From Albula goreensis (Eukaryota > Chordata > Actinopteri > Albuliformes > Albulidae), in contig CM040752.1 in NCBI GenBank assembly GCA_022829145.1, positions 25,973,586-26,037,585 of the forward strand: 64,000 bases of DNA, read 5' to 3'. Under the pieces are notes generated by a model. That model was not told where the DNA came from and did no database searches. It saw only the letters and a program-made list of their open reading frames with translations. Shown one piece after another: positions 1-13,611 of this stretch. Every line of letters starts with the position of its first letter. The stretch's first letter is position 1. The translations under genes were made by a program, and so were the position numbers.

Positions 1-860
1 CGCTCCCTGGCATCTGACCAGAGGAGAGGGGAGAAAGAGAAAGATGGAGAAGGAGAGGGGGCTTTAACAATGGGCCGCTCCTCCTGGACTGATCGTTTCA
101 GAGGGGGAGAGGGAGTGGGAGGGAAAGGGAGATGGAGAGAGAGGGAGAGGGCGGAGGGGTGGGGGAAGGGCCTATGAGTACATGTGCAATGTTAAAGGGA
201 CCATCTTCCTCTCACAGTATAGAGGAGGAAGGAGACAGAGAGAAAGGGTGGACAAAGAAGAGGAGAGGAACGCAAGACGAAGGAGGGGGAGGGAGTGAGA
301 GAAGGGGGTGGGGGAACAAGGCGAATCTCTTTTCTGTCAGCAGATGCCAAATATTTCACAGCTAAAAGCCTCACACACAAGAGATTCAATGCCAAAGAGT
401 CATATTAAATGTACTATGCGTTTGAGTTCTGTGTGTATATATATGCGATTATATTTAAGTGTTTTGTACGGCCACTTATATGTGGGTTTTTCATCTTTAC
501 TTAAAGGCAGTTTTATAAGTATTTTCATGTTTCTCATTTAAGTCTTACAAAAAGAGGAGAAGGCCAGACTAAACAGGAGATGGTAGTATGACAAAACCTT
601 CTCACAGGGCTGAAAATATTTTCAGACATGCTTAATCTGAACAAACTTGTGTCCTTCGCTCTGATCACAGTGCCGATTGGATTGGATGGATTAGAAGAAT
701 GGATTATTGAAAAAGTATCCTGAGCCAACAGCAGGGAGGCTCCCAAACAGCAATATTCAGAACAGAGTCAGGCCTAAGACACTTCCTCTGTGTCAGTACC
801 TATGTTGGCTTCAATCTCTTCCCATGGTGCTAAGGCTTGGTTTACACACGCGCGGTTTGC

Positions 861-901
861 ACCCTTTGTGCCCGCTCACTCAGGATCTGTGCCCGCTCAC
901 T

Positions 902-944
<43 letters not shown>

Positions 945-969
945 CCCTGAGTGAGCAGCCACAAAGGGT
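861..969. repeat. Inverted repeat flanking a TG microsatellite
   Basis: Arms at 861-883 and 947-969 are inverted copies (21 of 23 pairs match) around a (TG)17 run at 904-938. Part of the left arm, GTGCCCGCTCACTCAG, is also directly repeated and ends at 904, so the structure combines a tandem and an inverted duplication. Confidence 0.8.
904..938. repeat. (TG)n microsatellite
   Basis: About 17 uninterrupted TG units, followed by GCGCGCAC. Confidence 0.95.
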
Positions 970-1195
970 AAGGTTGAGATTGGAGAAAGACATATGTGGC
1001 CTCCAGGCCCAGTTACATGATGACTCAGCAGAGGTGTGTATGCATATGACTTCAGTCTGAGAGGATTGTCTTCAGAAAAAAGGTGGTCAGTGTGGTTACC
1101 TAGGCTCAATAATCACTCTGGCGTTCTGTGGCCCTCAGCCACACCCTCCACAGACCCTGTCAGTAACTGTCAGGATTGAATACCACATGGTGTAG

Positions 1196-1495
1196 GGCTA
1201 GTGAAAAGTATGGACTAGTTGACAGTGAGAGCTAACATTACTAGTTGAATGGTGCTTATGGATAGTATGGGCTACCTAAAATCGTTCCCAAATATAGACA
1301 GTATTGCCTTTGTTTCAGAAGGCCTTAGCAGATTGTGGGGACTAGCTGACAATAGGAGCTGGCACACTTTATAGTCTAGCTAACATTATGGCTAATATGC
1401 ACCAATAGTGTGGTATGACTGACAGTATGGGCAATCTTAATGGGGGCTAGACAACAGTATGGGCTAGCTAACAGTCAAGGGTTAACCATCAGTAT
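1196..1495. repeat. Decayed minisatellite (CAGTATGGGCTAGCTAACAG-like unit)
   Basis: About 300 bp is built of diverged copies of a unit close to CAGTATGGGCTAGCTAACAG, clearest at about 1454-1473 and recurring as 'ATAGTATGGGCTACC', 'GACTAGCTGACA' and 'GACAGTATGGGC'. The copies differ in length, so the array is old. Confidence 0.55.
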
Positions 1496-3191
1496 GGAAT
1501 TCTGAAAAATGGGTTTCATGTGGTCACTAAGTCCTTCATGTCAGGAATGAAGCAGAAGTAACTCTGACACATCCAATGCATTGGATACAAAAACATATAT
1601 TCCCATTCACTGGAAAAATACAGTCAAAGACAAGAGATTAGACATGCCAGTGCATAGAGATGGCATAGATGTATCCAATGTTATGTATTCTATAACTAAA
1701 AAATAAACTTATCTGCTTCCTGATATATATGGGCAGCAGGGTAATACCCTTGAAATGCATGATTCACTTGTCATTGTCCAGCTTGACATGATAGGCCTCT
1801 GCGTGTGAATTCACAGGGTTGGGTGGCCAGAAGGAAGGCACTGAGGTTGACCTGCTCACTTTTCAAGAGAGGACACTTATCTGCTGTTACTGGAGGGAGG
1901 CCTGTGTGCCAGTGGGAGCCACTGGCCTGAAGGACGGCCTGGCACTCGCTTCTTTGTGTTTTTGGCAGATGACCCAATCTCTCTAGAGAGCATGTCCACT
2001 CCTCGATTCCATAGCTGTGAGAAAAAAATTTGTCAAGTTTTGCTGTTCTTCTCCCACCTCTCAGAGCAGGGTCCCACCACACTGTCCTGCATTCCTCAAT
2101 GTCCTGGGACCTCAGAGGACGAGGAGTCGGTGGGTTTACGCAATCCTGCACTGTTTCATCGAGAGAAACAGGGACTATAAATAGACACGAGGTAAGCTCC
2201 TTCTTCCTGCCGGGCAATCCTTAAAGAAGGAAGCCTGTGCGTGACTGCTGCCAAAACGCTTGACTGCTGACCTGTTTGTCTGGTCGATTTGCACAAGACG
2301 TCCTTTGCCGGGCCAGGCTCGGAGGGCAGGCTGGAGCGCAGACACAGCCCCTGGTCTCTGTGGGCCCTGCTGCAGCACTCCCTCAGCTCCTGGCCCAGCT
2401 GCTCATTGAGCACTCCATCACCAAACTACCCCAAACGGAGCAAAGCACAGGAGAAAGCTGCTGACATAAAATACTACAGTCCTGTACCACAATCAAAAGC
2501 TTCCCTAAAGAGAGAATCGGGCTTATACTGCAAACTTCAACTAGAGAAACACTTGTTCCTTTAGTTCATGTGCTGCACCTATGCCTTACTGCCCCATGAA
2601 TTGTGAATAATGAATATGAATAATACTCTACAAGACTCTAATAACAATTTGAAAAAATACTTCAAAATGCAGTGTGGGTTTTGTAGAAGTTTTTTTTTTA
2701 CAGTATTTATTGCCCACTGAGATCCATATTATACATTTGCACTGCTGAGAGGTGATCTACTGACTAGTCCCATGAGTCTCTACGTTTATCACCCTATCGA
2801 CGTCCACAGTGTCCCACCATTGTGTCATGGCCATTCCACATTTCCTCAGAAGGACTGTTCACATCCACATGCTAAATATCCACAGTCTAAATATATTCCT
2901 CTGCTCAACACAGGCCCTCAGGAAATGTGAGATTCAATTTAAGTTTTACATCCTGCAGTTTTCCCCTCCAAACTACACATTAGTGCAGTGCTGGATTCAA
3001 GGCAGCAGCACAGAAAGCTGCCTGTTGTGGTCCTTATATGATGTACATGACAAATAATAAGAAAACAGATATCTTTGAACAATGAAGGCAATCTAACTGC
3101 CATAATGACTTAACACACCCATGAAGTGCCATACCATAACCCCTACCCCACCCTTCCACATACACAAAAGTGTGAGTGCGTGCACACGCGT

Positions 3192-3192
<1 letters not shown>

Positions 3193-3253
<61 letters not shown>
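3193..3253. repeat. (CA)n microsatellite
   Basis: About 30 uninterrupted CA units, preceded by an alternating purine-pyrimidine stretch (TGCACACGCGTG). Confidence 0.97.
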
Positions 3254-3255
<2 letters not shown>

Positions 3256-4099
3256 AGCCCTACCCCATTCCCCCACCATTCAGCTCCTGGCTACAGTAAA
3301 TTAAATTTGCTCCAATTTTTGTTCCCTATAAAAGATTCAGCAGGAAGGTGATCTCAATCTAGGTCACTGACATTTTGCGTCCGCACTCCTCCAAGGAATG
3401 TCATTAGGATTTCATCATGTTTAATATTCAGCCTCTCTCACTCATTACGCTCTGCGGGTCTGTGCTTACTACGCCTGCAGTGTGATTTAGCACTAATTCC
3501 CTTTATTAAGCTTCTCTCTCTGCATTCCCCGCAGTTTGGTTTTTGGAGGCCGATTAAAGGGGCTGGCCCGCCCCTTCTGGACCAATTACATGAACATTCA
3601 CCTTCCCTCCTACAGAACTGACACATGGCACCTGAGTCGTCTTCATGCTGGATGCCCAATGGATGAAGTCTGTGGAAAAATTTGCTGATGGTTGACACCT
3701 AAATTTATGAAAGATTTAGAGGAATCCAAATCTCATTGGCAGTTTGGAGAAGGAAATCCAATTTCCCCCCTGAGTGACACAGATCACTCTTTTCTGTGAT
3801 TTAGCAGTGGAACCTGCAGTTTTATTCAAAAATCAAATCTTCCAAAACAGTCTTCCTAAAGGCAACTCACATTCTCAGCAGCTAGAACACCACCCTTCTC
3901 CAAAGTAAAAAACACAAAACTGAAAGAAGACAAATGGACAAGAATTCTGCTCTCAAATACAGAAGCCTGGAGCCAAACTAGCCAAAGTCATGTTATCAAT
4001 CTACTGAGGTTTACTTAATTCAATTATCCCATTATCCATTTTCCTCTTTCATCTTATGAAGTACTAAAAAGGTCTTGTTAAACACATGCACATGCATTA

Positions 4100-4101
<2 letters not shown>

Positions 4102-4142
<41 letters not shown>
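4102..4142. repeat. (CA)n microsatellite
   Basis: About 20 uninterrupted CA units. Confidence 0.97.
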
Positions 4143-4145
<3 letters not shown>

Positions 4146-4319
4146 TATTTCAGTGACGACATACAGAGTGAGTTTACAGTCAACTGAAAAACCATGCCCA
4201 GTTTTCAGAGGGTAATCCCACTTCAGTCCAACAGTCAGAAAAGACAACTTTTTGAAATAAATGTAATGGCTTGCTACGAGCACACATGAAGACTTGGTTC
4301 ACATGTCACTCTGTGTCTG

Positions 4320-5040
4320 GTTCACTTGCTCTCTTATTCGTACCTGTCTGTCACAGTCTCCCACACTATAACACTGTCTCACACTGTGTCACACTCCAAC
4401 ACTGTCTCAAACTGTACCATCCTCTAATAATCTCAAATTGTGTCACACTAACACTGTCTCACACAGACAGTAACAATGTTTCTCCTGTCTCCCAAACTAC
4501 AACACTATCTCACATGATCTGTCTCACTCTTCCCATAACACCATCCCACCTCTCCTACATGAAAGGTTATTGCATCCAGCATTGACACTGCCTGGAAAGC
4601 ACACTGGTGCATCCTATAGCATGAATATTACCTTTACGTGCCAGAATGGAATGGTGGCTCAGAAAACCATAAAGGTGATGCATTATAGGCTATAGTCCAA
4701 CATCAAGGAGAAAGGTTGTTAACCCCCATCATCATGCTACCAGCTACACCTGTGACCTGTCCATGACATTACTCCATGTGTGGAGGCTGCCAGCTCTGTT
4801 TCTCATGCAGTGTGATGAGGGACAGCTGACTTCACACAGTTAAGAAACACAAAAACTAGCCCTCAGCCTCCAATGCCATAGGCCTCCTACAGTGAGAGTG
4901 CATTTGTGATATGATGGGTGAAAGAAAATTCAAATCATTGCACTCAGTTTTTAACATGATTTCACACAGTCTCTCACACTCCCACACTGTCTCACACTCA
5001 CATTGTCTCTCACACTCTGACATACCGACTCTCTTTCTCA
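4320..5040. repeat. Two short TCACAC-type tandem arrays
   Basis: At 4345-4515 and again at 4965-5035 the sequence is built of diverged units near ACACTGTCTCAC. Both arrays have the same orientation and are separated by about 450 bp of ordinary sequence, which suggests one array that was split or duplicated. Confidence 0.5.
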
Positions 5041-6714
5041 CCGTCTCCCTTGCTCTCTCAATGCCTTCTCCCTAAAAGTGGTGCTCATGGAAGGCTGTCA
5101 GAGACACCGCACCATGCGACGGCTCCAGCCTTGAGAAAGTGAAAGACAAAGTGAAAGAAAGTGCTGTGGAGGAGATGGGCGCAGAACCCCCTCCTTCCTG
5201 CTCTCCCTCCCTCTCGCACACCCACACTGTCGCCGCACAAAGGGCCAGACTGCAGAGGGAGCTGGGCGCATTCAGCGCCCACACATGACCTCGGACTGCA
5301 CTGCTCACAATGCCAGTCCAACGTGCACAGGCGCGCTGCGGCTCACAATCCAGCCTGGCTCTGTTTAAAAGGAGAAAGGAAGCCGCTTGTCACTGCTTCA
5401 TCTACAGCTGTTAAGTGGTCCTCAGGCAGGGATCCATATCCTTGGTGAATGGAATAGAGAAGAGAAAACGGGAAGTAGTTTTTAGACGAGTGCAGTGGCA
5501 GCAGAGACCGGGACAGTGCTTACTGGTCCTCCTGTAACATCCCATCCGTTTCCTTGCTGGAATGTGGAGTGTCACTGTCTGATTGTACAGTCCAGTCATA
5601 TTACACACTGAATATACAATTCCCATAATATCTTCCCTTTCTTGAGCCACTTATCTACGGCAATATGTGTATTACATTATCTTCTGACAATTACACCTTG
5701 TTTAAATTGTATTAGCCAGTTTTCACTTCAATATTGGTGTTCAGATAAAATTATTGTGTGCATTATGTTGTAAGTACATTCAAACAAGAGCTTTCTTTAA
5801 ATAAATAAATGTAATGGAGTGTGAGGGCTGAGGTACACCTTTTGTATCTGTAGGGGCTCCCACTGTAACTTCCGGACAGAATAAAGTGCACATATGAGAG
5901 CTGATGAAAGCAGACAGGAGGGAAGGGTCTATGGAGCAGCAGCAGTGAGGAACAGGAAATGGATCATATATGAATGTAGTAGGACAAAAGTGAGGTTGAT
6001 ACAACCCTCTTACACCAAGTGATAAAGAGTAACTCTCAAGAAAGAGACAGGGGTTGTGCAGGGGTTAAAGATACAAAATAAGCTAGGCGACTGTGCCATT
6101 TTTTTCCGTCGATTTGTCAGTTATTTACAATCAATGAATTGTGACCCTTGATTTTATTTTGTGCACACTATGGATTTGTTTTAATGGAGACTAGTTCAGT
6201 CAGCAAGATGCATCTATAATAACTTCCACCATGCAGCTTGCGGTGTTATGGGATATCATCTTGTAAACAGCATACGGACTGCTTGCCTTTGCCCACTGTT
6301 TGCCTCGAGTACTAAGTGTTTAACATGAGCTCAACAAAGAAATTGAGCAAGGACAGTTGAAAAAGTGATTTGTCACCCATGAATATGCGGATAGGAGTGG
6401 TAACTTTAGAAGAGAGCGCAGAAAGGGCTCGCTAAAGGTGAACCCTCAGGGTTCCGACTTACACAACATCAGCACTATCATCATATCAAGTTCATTCTAA
6501 ACACTGCTAGAGGTCAGCAGCAAGGTCAAATTTCATTAGAAATTTGCAATGAAACCGATATTAGATCATTTAGATAGGTTGTTTCGTGCACTAGGAACCT
6601 TACCCCTAGATTCCCATAGACCCATAAAACAGGACTGGTGAAGAAAGTGAGTTGGTAGTACAGTTAAACAGTGAAAGTGGTGTATTCCTGTGTCCATATG
6701 CATGTGTATAACTG

Positions 6715-6835
6715 TAGAATTGCTGATCTAGAATCAGTTTTGACTCATAGCAGATAGGGTTAGGATATGGTCTGGGAAAACCTGATCTTAGACCAGCACT
6801 CCTTCACTTTATGAATATGGGCACTTCTCTAAGGA
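6715..6835. mobile_element. Decayed fish interspersed repeat (TGATCTAGAATCAG type)
   Basis: The pair 'TTGCTGATCTAGAATCAG' and 'CCTGATCTTAGACCAGCACT', followed by 'TTTATGAATATGGGCAC', matches a short repeat seen across many ray-finned fish as I recall it. Edges are approximate and the class is uncertain (SINE tail or MITE). Confidence 0.45.
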
Positions 6836-9800
6836 ATACAGTCCTGCTTATTCTTACAAGGAGAGAAGTGTGAACAGCCAGGGACATGGGAGGGTGGCAG
6901 ACAAAGAAGAGAGGCATGGCTTGTCCAGCCTGTGTTGAGGCTTTACAGAGTGCTCTGTGGCATTGTCACAAATAATCTGTGTTCTGGTCTCTACAATGAG
7001 TGGGGCTGGGCCCTGCTGGATTGGGGAAGGGAGGGGGGTGATGTGGGTTATCAATACTGGCGCAGGAGGAGGAGTCAGGAGCGGGCCATTATTTGGCTGA
7101 AGCCTGCACAAAGAATCTGCTCCTCAGCTTCCCAGCTAATGGCTGACTAGGTTTGTATTTTAATGGATTAGGGATGGTAGGAGTATGCATGTGTGTGTGT
7201 GAATGTGTGTAGGTGTAGAGGGTGATGGGTGGATTTTCATGTCTTCTGTGAAGGATAATGAAATTACATCAAAATCATCATTTCAAATACAAAACAACTT
7301 CAGCAGACCTTATTCCTGATGAAGCCATTTTGTTTGTTTAAAATGCAGTAACATGCTAAAATAAGGCAAAAAACTGTCAAAGAAAAGAAGTGTGGTCATC
7401 ACAGTTGTGGATTTATGCTTGAAGACTATTCAAGTTCATGTAGGACTGGTGAGGAGACAAGAGGCGGGTATTTCCGAGTGTCATATTGGCCACAGGGTAG
7501 TGGGTCTATACAGGTCCATTATTTTGGGTCTCTCTGGCTCATTAACACCATTAGACTGCAAGGACATTTACCGCCTACACCTTCACAGATTATAAACACT
7601 TTATTGCTGGCTATAAAAAAATCATAGGCAGCAAATTTAAGGCTGTAAATTTAATTTTTCTGAGAAAAGCCCCTTTTTTGTTCAGGAAAGATAACATAAT
7701 GGACAGACTGAAGTTACAGTGCAAAAACAGTGACAGTGAACATGGGTAGCGCTTGTTTTTAGAAAAGTCTTCACAGATGAAAAGACAATGGCTACACACA
7801 CAGGCTGAGAACAGTGCTGTGTGTGTGTGAGTGAGAGTGATCTTTGTTCTCTCTTTTTTAAATGCTGTCTTGCGCAAGATGGAGACAGTACCAGCCACTG
7901 AGCCATATTCTGGAAGCTGGGAGCTGGGATCACGCAGTCCACTTGCCCCTCCCTGGCCTGCGCCCATCAGCCCTGTTCACCTGCCTTAGGCCAAGCCTGC
8001 TACTGGTCTTTTCTGTCAGAGCTCTTTACTAGCCTGAGGATTCCTTTTCATATAGCTTCCAAACAAGGCTACATCCATGGAAAGCACATACATACACAGA
8101 CACTTAGGCACAAAAAAACACATGCACACTTTCTCTCTCTTCTTCTGGCATTCCCCAACCCACAACATGTACCTGTTCTGCTTCCCTGTCAGGTTCAAGG
8201 TGCACCACCATTGCTGTCTGTGCTGGCTTTGTTTTGAGTACCAACAGCTCAGTAAGCAGCCTCTTGGCCATAGCACAAATGACATCTGTAGAATGGCCCC
8301 AGCCTTCTGTCCTTGTGGAAGAGCAGAAGAGCTTCCCCTTTAGCCTGTCCCTGAAATTCCTCTTTTGGTTTGTCCCTGAACTTGTCATACAGCACACCTG
8401 ACACTCATATGTCTCCCTGCAGTAGCATGCTACTGGATCAATCTGTTCTGAGAGTCCTTGTGATACAGCCCTCTTGGTTTTTACCAGTGATATTTATGTG
8501 TTAGATCAACAATGTAATAAAATCAGTTGGCCTTTCATGGACGAAGACAAGGATAAAATTCTGTAAAGCTCCTAATTTTCTATGTTAAAAAGTCTATTTA
8601 GCAAATTTTTATAATTTCAATACTCCCATTTTCAAACAGTGCTCAACATGTTGCTCAGCTTTAAAAAGTCAAAGAAACAAAATATGAAACGTGAAATTTC
8701 AATAGAACAATGGCCAGGCTCCTGAAAAGACAGATTCTCATATGGCAGGGGAAGAAAAAGAAAATAAAGGAGAAAAACAAAGGCTTGAGCACTGGGATTA
8801 CCTGTTGTCTGGTTTCTGCCAGCTCAGTGGAAATAGAAGTGGAGGGGCTGTGTTCCTGATGGCTGATAGTCTAGTAGCCGGATACACAGTCCTGGCCTCT
8901 CATGCACCTCTCCTACTGCGTGTGTCCGACCTCAAAACCAATCTTAAAGGCGATTTGCGAGTCTACTAATATTCTACGTATTTCATATCCCACTGGAACG
9001 GCAAGGTCCTGACTTCTAGCAGGCCAAACTCCCCCACAAACAAAGAGAGAGACAGGACCATAGAGGCCGAACACAGAGTGACAGCCAATCAGAGAAGGGT
9101 GAACGAAGCCTGGGCTTGCGCCCCCCTAGCTGTCTCAGGTGACTTTGTTGAAGGGAAGTGGCCACATACATCCCTGGGCAGGGGATGTGTAACCCTGATG
9201 CACTCTTCTAAAAAGCGCTGATTCACCAACATGACTCTAACCCTCGTCCCCTCTTCATCATCTCAATTGGGCAATATTTTCAAGGCTAGGCATGATGTAA
9301 AAAGGTGAAATGAGGGTTAGAGATTGGGACGAAGAGTGGACCAACTGTATGGGTGTGAATATAAAATAAAAAAGGAGAGTGTCAGGGTCAGAAAACGTTA
9401 CACTGTAATAAAATATTAGCAATAGTATATCATTTGTGATAGTACTATTTGAACTGTAGCGACAATCTGGTTTGCTACCATTTTAAAACTGGAAATGCAC
9501 CCCAGTAAAAAGGCAGTATCATGCCCAAGGATCACTGAGAGCCCCAAAGCTCATTAGCAGTTGGGCAAGAATTAAAACAATATTAGGGATAGGCTAACCC
9601 TTTGACTTCAACAGATTTCATATTATGTTAAGACAATGCTGTTGAGATGGAAAAAGAGACATGGACACTACCTAAATATTGATTAGTACTACACCAGTCA
9701 CAGACTCACAACAGCACACACTGGATGATGCAAAGAAGCTCCTTATACTCATTATCACCATAACCAGTCATGTGATGCAAGTCATGTGACAGACTGCCAC

Positions 9801-10204
9801 CACTGCCAATTGCATCTCTAGATTTTGCAGTCCCCGGTGCCAGTATAAGACTGCAGTACGCAATTACTCCTACTATCTGACTCTGGGACTCAAGTTATGG
9901 GCTAGAGCAGGAGGAAGCTTTATCTGATCTCATTTCCTTCCAGCACAACCCATTCTCTGCAGGATGGTGTGTGTGTGTATGCGGGGGTGGGGGGTTAACA
10001 GGAGGGAAGGGATGGGGGGGTGGATGTTTGTGGCTATGCAAAGCTCTTATTAAGGCAGAGCAAGACCTGCTAGAATTACAAATAGAGGATGACTGCAGGA
10101 GGAAAATTCACCAATGCACTTTCGTCATCAGCAGGATTGTGTTAAGACCAGAAACAGCATGGGCAGTGTTTTAATATTTTCAGTGGTTTGCCATTTGGTA
10201 TTCA

Positions 10205-10310
10205 GAAAACATAATAACAGGAACAGGCCATTCAGCCCAACCAGATTTGCCATTTGCCTATAATCTGCAGTGTCTGCAGCACTGCATTAGTCCGGACTGA
10301 ATGAATCCAT
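10205..10310. mobile_element. Decayed interspersed repeat (GGAACAGGCCATTCAGCCCA type)
   Basis: The phrase GGAACAGGCCATTCAGCCCA occurs in repeats of several fish as I remember. Only this fragment is recognisable; class and borders are uncertain. Confidence 0.35.
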
Positions 10311-13300
10311 TGGTTTGTTGGTGGGCTTATGACTGGAAACATGACACAGATACACACCTTAGCATTTTGGTCCATGCTTTCAGAGCTAGGCCAAAGATTT
10401 TGCTACATGAGAGGACAGTTAAGATCCATATTGTGCTTTTACAGGTCATTTTGCACCTGTAATCTGACAGAATGCAGATGTGAGAGAAGGTGAGAACTAC
10501 CATTCTCCATGTTTCCTCTCACTCACAGACCAATGAAGGACCAACAAGATTACATCATGTCTTTGGCTAAAAATCTAAAACACTCTGACTTGAACCCATT
10601 TGCTGAACTGTCCAAGGTGATCTGTTTCTTAGGAGCTACCTTTAAAAATTTGAAATGCTTATGTGAGCACAGACGTGCCCCTTTTTACTGCCCCTTATCT
10701 TATCGGGGCAGTCCAATTGGGAGTTTCATTCCCCCCTGTAAAGAACACAAGCAGAAGGAGCACTGATACCCATGGGTACAAGTTTCAGGGCATTTTGGAG
10801 ATTTATTGAGCAACCTTTACACCATCTCTCTCAAACATCCCCCATAAAACAACAAGATAGCCAGAGCACTTTGCAAGGTCTCTAAAAACCACACCTCATC
10901 CTGGAGACAGGGAACAGGCCTTCGACAGGGTTCTGAGAATTGCTAAACACTTCTGCAATAGTACAGAAAAAAACAGGACAGAGGTGATGCCTGAAACCTT
11001 TTATCCCCTACTTTCTCATACGAGAGGCCTACAACTGTTAGTGGTGGTAGTCACTCAAAGCTGCGGTCTCATTAGGCAGGGCTGCAGACAGTAGTCTGAT
11101 CAAGCCTCAGCTATCTAATTGCAGCTTCACTGCAAAACACACACCAATGATAAACATGCCAACAGGCGTTAAGTCACAGCTGGTGATCGTTTCTGTAAAC
11201 AAAACAAATTGTTACCTATCTCTCTCACAACTGAGCTTTCGCATGTAATAATTAATTTAGTCTCCTTATTATTTTTGTGAGCTGTGGAGAGGGGGTGAGG
11301 GGGTGGGGGGCGCGCTTAATTATTAACAAGCTTCTGGCCCTATCTCAGTGGAAAGCAGTCTTCACCAACGCAAATTAGGGCATAACAAGTAGGGAGCACT
11401 GAGCCCCCCTCACCACCCCCACCACACACACACACATCCCCCACGCTGGGGAAGCTGGCCCTCTCTCGCTGCAGGCTGCTTGGGGGTGGTGGGGGGTGAG
11501 GGGGGGCAGGAGAGCCCAACCGCATGTTCTCCTATGATTTATCTGAAGAGGCCTTCAGATTTTATCTTCACCCGTGTAGTCTCTCTCCATGGCCCCAGCT
11601 TCGCAGTCCCGCAAATGAACTTGGCAAACACACTCATAATCAAATACAACACACACTGTGAAATGTCATATGTTAATGGCCCTGAATTTTTAATAGTATT
11701 TCCATTAGGTTATCACATGATAATCACAATGACTTTTTTTAGTCCTCCCATCTCTTTCCTTGAATAACCCAATTCTGGCAGTGACTGATGCTACATATTA
11801 CCCTCGTGCAAATGTCAGACACCCTCAATGCTCCTCTACAAACACAGCCAAAACCATTTATCCTTCTGCCATACTTACTGCCACTGATGGGATGAGAAAA
11901 AATGCCTCCAAGAGACCAAAGTAAATTATGAGTGGTTACTCTAAATTTTCATTGAACCCTTTGCTTTGTCTTAGATATAGAGGTTTTGTGAGATAACTAA
12001 TGGTCCCGTGGTTCTAAAAGGTACACAACAAATATAAACCTTAACCTGTTCTCAAATCCATGCTTTAATGTTCCAACATCCAAAACACAATGTGCTCACA
12101 CACCGGATGTCATATGATCCAAGCATTTCCTTTACTGCATGACATGCACCATCAAATCCCTCCCCTTTCTTGCCAAGCCAGCACATCTTCATGGGAAGTG
12201 ATTAGATGTAGCTCCAGGCACTCACCCTGTGTCACCATCAAAAATGATGAGATTATTTTTCTCACTGTTAAGTCATTCCTAATTTCAATAGCTGCATCCT
12301 CCACAGATGCAGTTTCAATGCACTTAACCCCTCCCATTGCATAACATTACTGTAAAAAAAGCCCAATATTTCTGTATTGTTTAACAAAATTTTTCTTGTT
12401 CACAAATACTGTATCATTACAATCTTTTTCATATTAGCCAATTTAGCCCCTAACTATTTTACCTGAAGGCACTTCTATACATTTCTCAAGGCTCTTTTGC
12501 TAGCTGCAATTGCACTGCCCCCCTTTATTGATGACTTGCACAGAGGAAAATGATCCCACAAGCCTGATGCATCTCTGTATAACCGCAGCCTAACCACTCA
12601 CTGTCTGTCCACCCACAGCTTACATATTCATCCCATCTGTGATATATTCATTCTACAACATACAAATTTTCAAGATGCATGTAAATTAGCCTCAGCTCAA
12701 ACTAGATCTGCTGGAGATTGTAGGGGATGTGTGTGTGTTGGCGGTGACACACCTCCCTCAGAGTTGAAGAAGACAAAGGTTTTATCTGTGCTGTCTCGCT
12801 TGCAGCCACTGTAGTCGTGCATGTCTTTCAAAACAGTTGCTGTGCATTCCAGGTCTGCTATCAAGGTTTGTGATTTTTCAGGGTTTGTGTTCTTCTTTAC
12901 TATACTCTTTCTGAGTAATCAAGAAGTACTAATTTCCATACTGTATGTAACTGATTCTGGGGCCACAAGTATTTTACTTTGCTGTTTAACATTCCTGTTA
13001 TCCGCAAAGGGAATGCAAAGACCGCAAAACCTCTTGTGTGTGCCTATAATATCCAAGCCTATTGCCTGAAAATGTGAACCAGGAAAATTGAGGAAAAACA
13101 GTATCTCTGCACACTACAATGGGAGCTGTGGCCTTAGAGTATCTTTCTCTGTTGGTCCTATGTCATGCATTTCATGACATGAGTGAACATCTCTGCTCGC
13201 TTTGTCAGAACGGCCTCGCTCTTGCCGCCCCAGCACGGAGCATTATGCTGACTATTAAATAATCCAGCACAGGGCTATTCTTATCTATTTATTTTGTTTT

Positions 13301-13561
13301 ACAGTTGACCTCGATCGCTTAGCTCCAGAGGGATGCAGATCAAAGTCACACCGTCATTTTCACTGGCCTACTTTCCTGTGACTTTTAACATAGCAGGGCC
13401 ATATGTGCCACTGGGCCACAGTAATACTGAGTTAGCATTCAATTCACTGCCAGGAGGGGGGGGTGGTGGGAGCTTAGAAGAAAACAGCATCAAAATCATC
13501 TCCACGTCTGTCACGTTCTCAGCGGCCACCAAATATGTTTCAAAAGCAAATGAGTGGTGCA

Positions 13562-13611
13562 TTTTTTTTTTTTATAAATACATAAATAAATAAATAAACA
13601 AATAAATAAAT
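13562..13611. repeat. T run followed by (AAAT)n
   Basis: Twelve T, then an imperfect AAAT array. Confidence 0.9.

Noticed and set aside
1771-2464. Open frames in a GC-richer patch (148 codons minus; 62 to 91 codons plus)
   Set aside because: I considered a nested gene or retrocopy. Neither strand gives a familiar motif, and no exon-intron pattern links them.
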